The notes under the pieces: model-generated
What the model saw: the letters and a program-made list of their open reading frames with translations, nothing else
Told to the model about the DNA's origin: nothing
The model's database searches: none
Shown here: in pieces, positions 8,984-17,359 of the stretch
Layout: every line of letters starts with the position of its first letter
Position numbering within the stretch: the stretch's first letter is position 1
From: an uncultured Bacteroidales bacterium
GTDB taxonomy: Bacteria; Bacteroidota; Bacteroidia; Bacteroidales; UBA932
NCBI GenBank assembly: GCA_934725015.1
Contig: CAKVAS010000019.1
Location: 1 to 53,053, forward strand
Direction: 5' to 3'
Length of the DNA stretch: 53,053 nucleotides
Translations under genes and position numbers: made by a program

Positions 8984-9721
8984 ATGATTATGGACAGGAA
9001 GGTTGTCATCATCCCGACTTACAACGAGCGGGAAAACATCGAGAAGATTATCCGGGCGGTGTTCGCGCTGGAGGGAGACTATCATGTGCTCGTGATTGAG
9101 GACGGGTCGCCGGACGGGACTGCCGGGATTGTCAGGAATCTGCAGAAAAGTTTTCCGGAACGGCTGTTCATGATCGAGAGGTCGGGAAAGCTGGGACTCG
9201 GAACGGCCTACATAACGGGCTTCAAATGGGCGGTTGAACGGGGATATGACTACATCTTCGAGATGGACGCGGACTTCTCGCACAATCCGGAAGACCTGCC
9301 TAGGCTCTACGAGGCCTGCGCGAAGGGCGGAGCCGACCTTGCCATCGGCTCGCGCTACTGCAACGGAATCAGCGTAATCAACTGGCCCATAGGCCGCGTC
9401 ATCATGTCCTACTACGCCTCCGTCTATGTGCGCACGGTGCTCGGGATGAAGGTTTATGACACGACGGCCGGCTTCAAGTGCTACAGGCGCAGGGTGTTGG
9501 AGACCATCGACTTGGACAGAATCAGCATGTACGGGTACGGCTTCCAGATTGAGATGAAGTACAGCTGCTACAAGCTCGGATTCAAGATTGTGGAGGTGCC
9601 CATCATCTTCGTTGACCGCAAGGAGGGGACGTCAAAGATGAGCGGGAGCATATTCGGAGAGGCCTTCTGGGGCGTGCTGAGGCTGAGGTTCAGAAAAATC
9701 CGTCCGAAAAGGCAGTCTTAA
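8984..9721 (+). CDS. Polyprenol-phosphate mannosyl/glucosyltransferase (GT2, DPM1-like)
   Basis: A family 2 glycosyltransferase of about 245 residues. It should move a sugar from a nucleotide donor to a polyprenyl phosphate on the cytoplasmic face of the membrane. IPTYNERENIEK near the N-terminus, EDGSPDGT, and EMDADFSHNP (the DxD-type metal site) are the usual DPM1/Ppm1 signatures. The conserved SRYCNG and YDTTAGFKC blocks follow. There is no C-terminal membrane domain, as in soluble DPM1-type enzymes. The frame is open upstream to 8918, but that part overlaps the duplicated promoter, so I start at ATG 8984 (ATG 8990 is also possible). The exact sugar is not readable from the sequence. Confidence 0.85.
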   Translation: MIMDRKVVIIPTYNERENIEKIIRAVFALEGDYHVLVIEDGSPDGTAGIVRNLQKSFPERLFMIERSGKLGLGTAYITGFKWAVERGYDYIFEMDADFSHNPEDLPRLYEACAKGGADLAIGSRYCNGISVINWPIGRVIMSYYASVYVRTVLGMKVYDTTAGFKCYRRRVLETIDLDRISMYGYGFQIEMKYSCYKLGFKIVEVPIIFVDRKEGTSKMSGSIFGEAFWGVLRLRFRKIRPKRQS

Positions 9722-9808
9722 AAAACGAAAAAATCGCCTCAAAAAAGTTTGCCTGGACTATGCGAACGTAGAAAAGCAACGATTGAAAATCGAATATAGA
9801 CCAAAATA

Positions 9809-10729
9809 ATGAAGAGCAGGGAATTTAAGGGGAGTTTTTTGACATATCTGTTATCGCTGACGGCAATCACCCTCTGGGGCGCGTCCTACATCTGGTCGGA
9901 CCGTCTCATCGGCAGGGGGATTTCCATATTCTATTTCGTGTTCGTCAGGATATTCATCGCCGGAGTTCTGCTGCTCGCGTTCAATGCGGCCACGCGGAAA
10001 CTGACGGCAATCAGGAAAAAGGATCTGAAATGGTTCCTGCTTCTGGCTCTGTGCGAGCCGTTTGTCTATTTCCTCTTCGAGACCTACGGAATCAAACTTA
10101 CGGGTTCTCCGACACTTAGCGCGATGACGATTGCGACGATTCCGATATTCTCGATTTTCGCCGGCGTCGTCTTTTTTAGGGAAAAGATTTGCGGACTCAA
10201 CATTTTCGGAATATTCCTTTCGCTCGGAGGAATCGTCCTCGTGGCGATGGCAAAGGGTGAACTGGGAGAGCATTTTCTGGTCGGAATCGCGTTCCTGCTG
10301 ATTGCCGTAATCTCGGAGGTCTGCCACGCGAGCATAACCAGAAAGCTCAGCGACCGCTATTCAAGCCGGAACATCGTCATGTATCAGTTCCTCATCGGCT
10401 CTGTGTATCTGTTCCCGCTGTTCCTTTTCAAGGGTTTCGACAACTTCACCCCGGAGACCTATCTCAGCCGGGAGACCTGGCGGCCGATTCTGTGCCTGTC
10501 GGTGCTCTGCTCGAGCGTGGCATTCTCACTTTGGGTCGGGACAATCAAGAAGCTCGGGGTGGCGAAATCCAGCATTTTCACTGCGCTGATTCCTGTGGCC
10601 TCGGCGATTATCGCGTGGGTGCTCGGCCATGAGCTGCTGAACTGGCGGCAGTGGCTCGGGGTGGCAATCTGCACGGTAGGCGTGATTCTGTCGCAGATGA
10701 CGGTCAGAGACAAAGGCAGACTTGCCTGA
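9809..10729 (+). CDS. EamA/DMT-family transporter
   Basis: A 306-residue inner-membrane protein with about ten hydrophobic segments arranged as two EamA repeats, typical of drug/metabolite exporters. The first repeat starts with ITLWGASYIWSD, and the second includes SVLCSSVAFSLWVGTIKKLG. This family exports amino acids, metabolites or drugs; the substrate cannot be named here. It lies 87 bp after the glycosyltransferase and about 80 bp before tadA, all on the same strand, so they may share transcripts. Start ATG at 9809. Confidence 0.88.
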   Translation: MKSREFKGSFLTYLLSLTAITLWGASYIWSDRLIGRGISIFYFVFVRIFIAGVLLLAFNAATRKLTAIRKKDLKWFLLLALCEPFVYFLFETYGIKLTGSPTLSAMTIATIPIFSIFAGVVFFREKICGLNIFGIFLSLGGIVLVAMAKGELGEHFLVGIAFLLIAVISEVCHASITRKLSDRYSSRNIVMYQFLIGSVYLFPLFLFKGFDNFTPETYLSRETWRPILCLSVLCSSVAFSLWVGTIKKLGVAKSSIFTALIPVASAIIAWVLGHELLNWRQWLGVAICTVGVILSQMTVRDKGRLA

Positions 10730-10808
10730 GCTATGCCGTGTGCAGAAGAGTGGCGGATGAAAAGATGATGCAGGGTGTTTTTTAAAGGTTTCGCAAGAAT
10801 CACGAGAT

Positions 10809-11294
10809 ATGGAATCAGAAGACAACACTTTCAGGAACGGCGAGGAGCATAGGCCCGTTTCCGGAGACGAAAGATATATGCGCGAAGCCCTCAAGGAGGC
10901 TCGCGCCGCGTTTGAGGAGGACGAGGTGCCCATCGGGGCGGTTGTGGTGTGGAACGGGCGCGTCATCGCGAAGGGGCACAACATGACGGAGAGACTGCAC
11001 GACCCGTCGGCGCACGCGGAAATGATTGCCATTACCGCCGCGACCGAGGCAACGGGCGGGAAATATCTCGACGAGTGCACACTGTATGTGACCGTGGAAC
11101 CATGCCCGATGTGCGCCGGGGCGATGAATTGGGCGCAGGTCGGAAGGCTCGTCTATGGGGCGGCAGACCCGAAGCGCGGGTTCTCGAAGTTCACGCCGTC
11201 GCTGCTGCATCCTAAGACGGAAGTCGTTTCCGGCGTGTTGAGCGAAGAGTGCGGAGGATTTGTCAGCGAATTTTTCAGGAGCAAGAGGAAGTAG
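10809..11294 (+). CDS. tadA: tRNA-specific adenosine-34 deaminase
   Basis: A 161-residue zinc deaminase. The HAE motif (in PSAHAEMIAI) supplies the zinc histidine and catalytic glutamate, and PCPMCAGA supplies the two zinc cysteines. In the family this converts A34 to inosine in the wobble position of tRNA-Arg(ACG). The tail FFRSKRK is usual for TadA. Length is normal, with about 20 extra N-terminal residues before YMREALKEA. The start ATG at 10809 fits. A general nucleoside deaminase is the alternative but less likely. The next gene begins 6 bp later. Confidence 0.87.
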   Translation: MESEDNTFRNGEEHRPVSGDERYMREALKEARAAFEEDEVPIGAVVVWNGRVIAKGHNMTERLHDPSAHAEMIAITAATEATGGKYLDECTLYVTVEPCPMCAGAMNWAQVGRLVYGAADPKRGFSKFTPSLLHPKTEVVSGVLSEECGGFVSEFFRSKRK

Positions 11295-11300
11295 TGTCGG

Positions 11301-11738
11301 ATGTTTAACTTAGAGTCACTCGGACTGTTAGGATTATTTATCGGGACATTTCTCGCCGCGACGGTGCTGCCGTTCAGTTCGGACGCGCTCTACATCGCCG
11401 TGCTGGCCGCGACGAAAGACCCCGTCGGGTGTCTGGCGGTAGGAACGGTCGGCAACTGGCTCGGGAGTGTTCTGACCTACTGGATCGGATGGATTGGCCG
11501 CTGGGAGTGGATTGAGAAGTGGTTCAAGGTGAAGCCCGAAACTCTTGAAAGGCAGAAGGCAAAGATTGACAAGTATGGAGTGTGGCTTGCGCTGCTCGCA
11601 TGGGTCCCGTTTATCGGCGACGTCATAGCCATAGCCCTCGGCTTTTATAAGACCCGCCCGTGGGCGACGATGTTCCTGCTGCTCGTCGGCAAGTTCGTGC
11701 GATTTTTGCTGTGGAACCTGATTTACGGACTGTTCTGA
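11301..11738 (+). CDS. YqaA-type small DedA-like membrane protein
   Basis: A 145-residue membrane protein with about four hydrophobic segments. The pattern FSSDALYIAVLAA, GNWLGSVLTYWIGWIG and LLAWVPFIGDVIAIALGF is that of YqaA, the short branch of the DedA/VTT (SNARE-associated) family. DedA proteins are linked to lipid flipping (undecaprenyl phosphate and phospholipids), but the function of YqaA is not established. It starts 6 bp after tadA and ends in a convergent intergenic region. Confidence 0.85.
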   Translation: MFNLESLGLLGLFIGTFLAATVLPFSSDALYIAVLAATKDPVGCLAVGTVGNWLGSVLTYWIGWIGRWEWIEKWFKVKPETLERQKAKIDKYGVWLALLAWVPFIGDVIAIALGFYKTRPWATMFLLLVGKFVRFLLWNLIYGLF

Positions 11739-11756
11739 AGAAACGCAAAATGAATT

Positions 11757-11786
11757 CGCCGCCGGAAAAAGGATTTTCCGACGGCG
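11757..11786. terminator. Candidate hairpin between convergent genes
   Basis: CGCCG, a mismatch, CGGAAAA, loop AGGA, TTTTCCG, a mismatch, CGGCG: a 12-bp stem with one mismatch and a 4-nt loop. It lies between the convergent yqaA and FHA genes and could serve both strands. No U-run follows on either strand, so termination activity is uncertain. Confidence 0.45.
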
Positions 11787-11806
11787 AGTGGTTGTGGTAT
11801 TGTTTA

Positions 11807-12808
11807 TCAGTCCCCGATGTTGGCGGAGAGCTGCTTCCACATTGATGCAGTCATGCCGTAGCTGACCGGCATTACAACAAACAGTTGAATAAGCAGTCCC
11901 AATATCGCCAGTGCTATGCTGACTGTAGGACTGAAGAATCCGACTATGCCAAAAATGCCTCCGATAATGCCTGATGCGACTCCGAAAATCAGGGCAATCA
12001 CTATCTGGACTCCGAAAATCGTCCACTTGCTGCCGTAAGTAATCCTGTTGGACTCGCGGATTGCATCGGCAGGCGAATATTCGCGATCAATGATTATGAG
12101 GGTGCTGAACATCGTGGCTATTGCAAGTACAAATGCCGGAACAATAAGAAGAACAGCAGAAATAAGAAGAATCGTCCACCTGAAAGAGCCGCCCAGCAGA
12201 AGCTCCGGGAGCATTCTCCTGTATTTGCCGTCAAAAATGTCCGTGGCCTTGAACGGCTCGCCTTTCGCCCAGGCGTTCACCATCCCCTGAAGCCCGAAGA
12301 AGGTGCCGAGATTGATGTAGGGAATCCAGCACGTGAGCAACCAAAGAAGCAATGCCCCGCCACAGGTTCCGACATGACCGAAGCCGATGGAGAATGCCTC
12401 ATGGAACGTCTGCGAAAAGTTCAGGGCAGTCCTGTTGGCAGGCCATGTCCCGGAAGCCGGGGACGGCGATGCGGGCTGCCGTGAAGAGTATCCGCCGCCC
12501 TGCTGTGAAGGCTGCTCATATCCCTGCGGCTGCTGTTGAGGCTGAGAAGCCGCAGAACTGAGAGCATTGCTGACAATATTCCAGTCAAACGGAATGTTGC
12601 CGGGGAAGATTATGCTGTCCCCGAACGAGACGGCCACGGTGTTCTGGTTAATGAACTGGCCGTTGACATATGTGCCGTTCGTACTGTAATCCCGGAAGAT
12701 GATTCGTCCGTCGTCGCAGACCGTGAGTTCAGCGTGCTTGCCGCTGATTGACGGCTCGTTATAGACAATTGTGTTTTCGGGGCTGCGCCCGATGTAAAAA
12801 GTCATCAT
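11807..12808 (-). CDS. FHA domain protein with multi-pass membrane domain
   Basis: A 333-residue protein. FHA domain at residues 1-75: GR (7-8), SGKH (22-25) and NGTYVNG (44-50) are the phosphothreonine-binding signature. A Q/P/G/S-rich linker (85-125) follows, then four strongly hydrophobic regions (about 145-168, 210-242, 262-295, 297-320), broadly like DUF975-type membrane domains. I infer that cytoplasmic phosphoproteins dock on the inner membrane here. It has its own promoter (12954-12983) and lies about 200 bp after the main block. Its FHA domain shares the after-domain (F)DWNI motif with the FHA proteins at 29163 and 27637, which argues it belongs to the same system. Start: ATG ATG at 12808. 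Confidence 0.85.
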   Translation of the reverse strand: MMTFYIGRSPENTIVYNEPSISGKHAELTVCDDGRIIFRDYSTNGTYVNGQFINQNTVAVSFGDSIIFPGNIPFDWNIVSNALSSAASQPQQQPQGYEQPSQQGGGYSSRQPASPSPASGTWPANRTALNFSQTFHEAFSIGFGHVGTCGGALLLWLLTCWIPYINLGTFFGLQGMVNAWAKGEPFKATDIFDGKYRRMLPELLLGGSFRWTILLISAVLLIVPAFVLAIATMFSTLIIIDREYSPADAIRESNRITYGSKWTIFGVQIVIALIFGVASGIIGGIFGIVGFFSPTVSIALAILGLLIQLFVVMPVSYGMTASMWKQLSANIGD

Positions 12809-12953
12809 AAGCTGTTATATTTTAAGAATATGTTTTAATTTTTCTCACATTTATTTTATATGTTCGTTCTTTTGGTGTCTTTTTGGCCATATTTTCCCAT
12901 TTTGCTCGTCATTTAGCACCGCTAAACTCCTCTCAAAACAGAAAAATCTGACT

Positions 12954-12983
12954 CAAAAATACATCCCAAAATAACTGAACAAA
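12954..12983 (-). promoter_or_regulatory. Promoter of the FHA membrane protein gene
   Basis: On the minus strand TTTG (12980-12983) and TATTTTTG (12954-12961) are separated by 18 bp, close to the Bacteroidota consensus. The start would be near 12947, leaving an AT-rich leader of about 140 nt. The rest of the 198-bp gap (12809-13006) shows no gene. Confidence 0.65.
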
Positions 12984-13006
12984 AATTCAAACATCTTCTA
13001 AGAGTT

Positions 13007-16000
13007 TTACTGATTGCCGCCTGTCTCGCCGCCTTCCGTTCCGCCGGACTGCTCAGGCTCCGGTTCCTTTACCTTTGCCCGCTGAGTTATGGAAATCGGC
13101 GCCAGCTGCCCGTTCAGAGTACACTTCACCGCGAGCCCCGAGGCTGTACGCTCCGTCTCGTCAGGATTGTCCTCAACCCTGATGGTGAGCATACATGAAC
13201 CGGTAAACGAGGTTGTGGTAGGCACTACCCAGCCAGGGACATTCACAAGTTCCCAGCGAACCCAAGAAGAGCAGTTGATGTTTATGTTCAGAAGATATGA
13301 GTCAACGGCATCGAATGTATGGCTGACGGACGGGACATCGAATGTTATGCCTTCCTGCGACACCGTTATTTCCTTAACGTATTCCGGGTTCCGGGCAAGG
13401 TATTGGCTCTCGACGCGGAATGTCGCGGAACGGGAAGCGGTGTCATTATTGTCAGAAGCAGTCAGGACGATGCTGTTGCCGTTCACACGGGCAGACAGCC
13501 AATCCGGAAGACCGGCAACGGACCATGTCCCGGAGCACTCGCCCATCGTGACAGTCTGCGAAGCAGCCTTATATGCGCCGAACTGCGGCACCGTCACGGA
13601 CTTTGTGTCGAAGATGAAGCCGGTCTGCATCACCTCTATCGGCTTGAGAGCGTCGGTTAGGCCGCTCTTCACCGCGAAGCCGGACGAACTTCTCGGCTGC
13701 TCGGAAGTGTTCACATCGACGGAAACCGTGATGTCCGCGCTGCCGTTGCCGGACAAAGCAGAAACCTTGACCCATGACGGAACGTTCACGAGACTCCAAG
13801 GAGATCCCGCCGTGCAGGTCACCTTCACAGTCTTTTTCGACTCATCGACAGGAGAGAAAGTCATGGAGACAGCAGTTTCGTCAAAGACATAAGCTGTCTG
13901 GGAAACGGTGATTTCTTTCTTGAGCTCGGGATTCCGCGAGATGTACTGGCTCTCGACGCGGAATGTTGCCGAACGGGCGGACAAATCCGTGTTGTCTGAC
14001 GCAGTAAGCGTAAGCACAGAGCCCTGCACGGCGACGTTCAGCCAGGAAGGTGCATCCTTTACGGACCATGTCCCGGTGCAGTCACCAAGCGTAACGGTCT
14101 GCGAGGAAGCCTTGTACGACACAAACTGAGGCACCGTCACAGCCTTTGTGTCGAAAACGAACGCCTTTTGTGAAACTGAAACTTTTCGCGTCAGCCCGTT
14201 CAGCGTACTCTTCACATACATATCGCCGACAGAACGCTGCGAAAGGGCGAAGTTGTCCGAACACTCAACCTTCAGCGATGCATTTCCAGTTCCCTGTGAC
14301 GGAGTGACCGTAATCCATGACGGAACGCCGGTCATCTCCCATGGAGCCGCAGACGAGATTTTGACATCCACAGTATTGGCTGAAGGAGCAACCGCATCGA
14401 CAGTGAAAGTTGCCGCCGCCCCGTCGAATACAAACGCCGCCTGCGAGAGTGTTATTTTCTTCTTCAGAGCGGAATTGTGCCCGACATACTGACTCTCGAC
14501 CGTAAACTCCGCAGAACGTGCGGCCGTCTTGAGATTGTCGGCAGCCTTGACTGTCACAGCCGAACCGCTGACACTGACCGTAGCCCAGTCCGGAGCATTC
14601 TTCACACTCCATGTCCCCATGCACTCGCCCATCGTAAACTGCTGTCCCGATGCATTCAGTTCGGAGTATTCAGCGAGCGTTACAGGAGCGGTGTCATAGA
14701 CAAAGGCTGCCTGGCTGAGAGTTATCGGCTTGAGCAGGCTGTTCTTGGAACTTCGGATGCCGAAGCCGGATGAGGCCCGGACAGACAGATCATAATTGTC
14801 TGCGACTGAAACGACGACCTCTCCATTTCCTGTGCCGGACGCGGAAGAAACCGTTGCCCACGACGGCTTGTCGACGACTGTCCATGCCGCGCCGTCCGAG
14901 ATTGTCACAGGAACTTTCGTCTGCGCAGGAGAAAGGGTAACAGCCTGAATATTCACCGCAGTCTCGTCAAAGACAAACTCGTTCTGCTGGAAACGCACGG
15001 TCTCGGAATAGCCGCCCAACAAACTGGAAATCTTCACTTCCGCCATACGGGACGACTTGAGAACATTGTCGGAAACCTTGAAGGTCACGCTTCTGTCCGA
15101 GTATTTCCCGGAAGAAGGAGTGGCTGTAATCCAAGATGCCGCCTCGGAAGGAATTTCCACTTTCCAGTCGCCCGAGCACTCCACGGAGCTCGTGTATGAC
15201 GATGTCTGAATCGGGGCGAGGCCGGTGAACGATGTTCCCGAGACATTGAACACAAACGCGGACTGCGTCACATTGTATGTGTGGCTATGGGTCACGCCGT
15301 TGAGGGTGCTGCTGATTGTGAACGTGCCGCTCCTGTCGGACTTCGTCAGGTTGTTCTGAACCTTGATGACGACCTGTCCGTCTCCGGAGCCTGAAGATGG
15401 TACGGCGGAAATCCAGTCAGAACCGCTCACGCTCCAGATGTGCGAGCATGAAACGCTTATCGTATGGCTCTCGTCAGAAAGCGGTCCGAAAGCAAGAACG
15501 CCAAGGGCATCCGGAAGCGGGGAAAGCTCAAAGGTATATTTGCGCTGCGTAATCTGAATCTTTATAGGCTCGACGGCAATGCCGGCCTCCTCATGAGTGA
15601 CGCTACGGATGCTGATGACCGCGAAACGGTCTTTCTGCACCTCGTTGCCTGTCAGGGCTCCGTAAGAAAGCGTCGCGTCCCCGCTGCCGGAAGTTGCAGA
15701 AATGCCAAGCCAGTCAGCGGACGGCGAGCCCTCATAAGAGACGGAAACGCTCCATTTCCCTGAACTCTTTATGTAAAGGTCATATTTGTCGGTCGAAAGC
15801 GTATTGAGACTGAGATTCGCGGCCGTGGCCTCGAAGATGTAAGGAGCCTGACTGACGGAGAATGACTCCGACAGAGAATTGAGAGCGCTTGCGACCTTGA
15901 ACTGAGCTGTCCTTGCGCTGAAGCCGAGATTCTGCGACAAGGCCTTCAGTGAAACGGACTCGGGAACGGCATCAGGGACATGACCGCTCCCGGCAACGGG

Positions 16001-17347
16001 ACTGACCGAAAGCCAGTCCGGAGCCCCGGAAATCGTCCATTCGCCGGACGAGAGAACATCAAACGACTTGGCGGAAAGGTCATTGTTGGCAATCTCAGCT
16101 GAATTTGCGGAAAGGTTATGAACATACGCCGCCTGCCGGACATTCACTTCGTTAGGAAGCAGAGTCTCCCCTGCCTTGCCGACGACACGCAGCTTCGACA
16201 CCTGAGCCGTCTTCTCCGGGTTCGCATTTTCGCCGCAGCCAGCATGATTCACATTCAGCGTAAACGAAGTCGCCGGAGAATCTGCGCCAAGGCTCTCGCC
16301 ACGCGGGCTTTCCGGAACGGTAGAGAGCCATGCGGCATCCTTCTCGACATACCAGTCAATCTCGGAATCCACGGTCATCGTCATCCCGGAGGAATGAGCC
16401 GCAGGAAACTCGGCATAACCGCTGCTGTAGTCAGCCGACATACTGACATTGAAACGCACGTTGTTCTGCGAGAAATCCACGACATATTCATCAAGGGGTT
16501 TGCCATCATTTCCGTCCGCGCCGACGAACCTGAGCCGGAGCGCCCTGTTTTCCCCAGTCGCATTGTAGGTTTCAGGAATAAACGGCAAGGTCCAGACACC
16601 CTCATCATTAAGTTCATATTCCCCGAGAGCCGGAGTCTCAAGCCATCCGTCCTCCACTCCGGAGCGGGTCAGGGCCTCTGAAGAGGGAGAATCCACGGAG
16701 TCATCGGCAGCCAAGGTTCTGCGGCTGTATTTCCTGTAATCAAGCGAGATTGACTTCGTGACCTCCTTGACAATCCGCCACCCCGTGTTGGACTCGACGG
16801 CGAATGTCACTGCCTCGCGGCCGAAAGGCTGCTCGGAAGTGAAGTTCCATGGGAAAATCACGCTGTCGGAATGTCCGAGCTCCCCGGCGGAAACAGCTCC
16901 CGGTTTCCGGGCAGTTATCACGAAATACGGGCAGGGCTGTTCCACCTTAACCTGTCCTGACATGGAGCCGTTTTCAGAATCGAAGGCAAGGACTGCCTCA
17001 CGCCGGGTTCCGATGCCGGTATGCTCATCATTGACAGCAGCCGAGACCGTGAATGACCGTGTCCCGGCCTTGACCCTGTCCCCGTCCTTGAGCGCCTTCT
17101 TCCCGTTTTCCTCAACCACTGACAGCCATGAGGGGATTCCCGAAATCTTCCATTTCGAGTCCGAGGAAACCGTGAACGTGTATTCCCCGCCGAGCGGAGC
17201 GATGTCAATCTTGCTGACGGAAATCGCGTTCTGCGCAGGAATCTGTTCTTCCTTCTGAAAATCATCCTTAGCGCAGGAGCCCGCAGCGCACGCGAGCACC
17301 GCCGTCGCGGCAAGGCGCATTATCTTTATGTAATTGTATTTCATCAT
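13007..17347 (-). CDS. Multi-BACON-domain surface lipoprotein, 1446 residues
   Basis: A lipoprotein signal with lipobox AAGSC (Cys about residue 25) is followed by some 14 beta-sandwich repeats of 80-95 residues, many with the BACON hallmark (S/P)(S/D)W(L/I/A)xVxPxSGxG and closing xxVxQxxxxFD. The last six repeats alternate between two types, giving three A-B pairs of about 180 residues. The C-terminus is a short P/E/G tail (PEPEQSGG). BACON domains occur in Bacteroidota glycan-use and mucin-associated proteins, but long arrays can also serve as stalks. No catalytic domain is visible. It is the last gene of the block, 12 bp after the ABC permease gene. I infer a long surface-exposed or periplasm-spanning filament. 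Confidence 0.85.
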   Translation of the reverse strand: MMKYNYIKIMRLAATAVLACAAGSCAKDDFQKEEQIPAQNAISVSKIDIAPLGGEYTFTVSSDSKWKISGIPSWLSVVEENGKKALKDGDRVKAGTRSFTVSAAVNDEHTGIGTRREAVLAFDSENGSMSGQVKVEQPCPYFVITARKPGAVSAGELGHSDSVIFPWNFTSEQPFGREAVTFAVESNTGWRIVKEVTKSISLDYRKYSRRTLAADDSVDSPSSEALTRSGVEDGWLETPALGEYELNDEGVWTLPFIPETYNATGENRALRLRFVGADGNDGKPLDEYVVDFSQNNVRFNVSMSADYSSGYAEFPAAHSSGMTMTVDSEIDWYVEKDAAWLSTVPESPRGESLGADSPATSFTLNVNHAGCGENANPEKTAQVSKLRVVGKAGETLLPNEVNVRQAAYVHNLSANSAEIANNDLSAKSFDVLSSGEWTISGAPDWLSVSPVAGSGHVPDAVPESVSLKALSQNLGFSARTAQFKVASALNSLSESFSVSQAPYIFEATAANLSLNTLSTDKYDLYIKSSGKWSVSVSYEGSPSADWLGISATSGSGDATLSYGALTGNEVQKDRFAVISIRSVTHEEAGIAVEPIKIQITQRKYTFELSPLPDALGVLAFGPLSDESHTISVSCSHIWSVSGSDWISAVPSSGSGDGQVVIKVQNNLTKSDRSGTFTISSTLNGVTHSHTYNVTQSAFVFNVSGTSFTGLAPIQTSSYTSSVECSGDWKVEIPSEAASWITATPSSGKYSDRSVTFKVSDNVLKSSRMAEVKISSLLGGYSETVRFQQNEFVFDETAVNIQAVTLSPAQTKVPVTISDGAAWTVVDKPSWATVSSASGTGNGEVVVSVADNYDLSVRASSGFGIRSSKNSLLKPITLSQAAFVYDTAPVTLAEYSELNASGQQFTMGECMGTWSVKNAPDWATVSVSGSAVTVKAADNLKTAARSAEFTVESQYVGHNSALKKKITLSQAAFVFDGAAATFTVDAVAPSANTVDVKISSAAPWEMTGVPSWITVTPSQGTGNASLKVECSDNFALSQRSVGDMYVKSTLNGLTRKVSVSQKAFVFDTKAVTVPQFVSYKASSQTVTLGDCTGTWSVKDAPSWLNVAVQGSVLTLTASDNTDLSARSATFRVESQYISRNPELKKEITVSQTAYVFDETAVSMTFSPVDESKKTVKVTCTAGSPWSLVNVPSWVKVSALSGNGSADITVSVDVNTSEQPRSSSGFAVKSGLTDALKPIEVMQTGFIFDTKSVTVPQFGAYKAASQTVTMGECSGTWSVAGLPDWLSARVNGNSIVLTASDNNDTASRSATFRVESQYLARNPEYVKEITVSQEGITFDVPSVSHTFDAVDSYLLNININCSSWVRWELVNVPGWVVPTTTSFTGSCMLTIRVEDNPDETERTASGLAVKCTLNGQLAPISITQRAKVKEPEPEQSGGTEGGETGGNQ

Positions 17348-17359
17348 ATTTTCAACATA

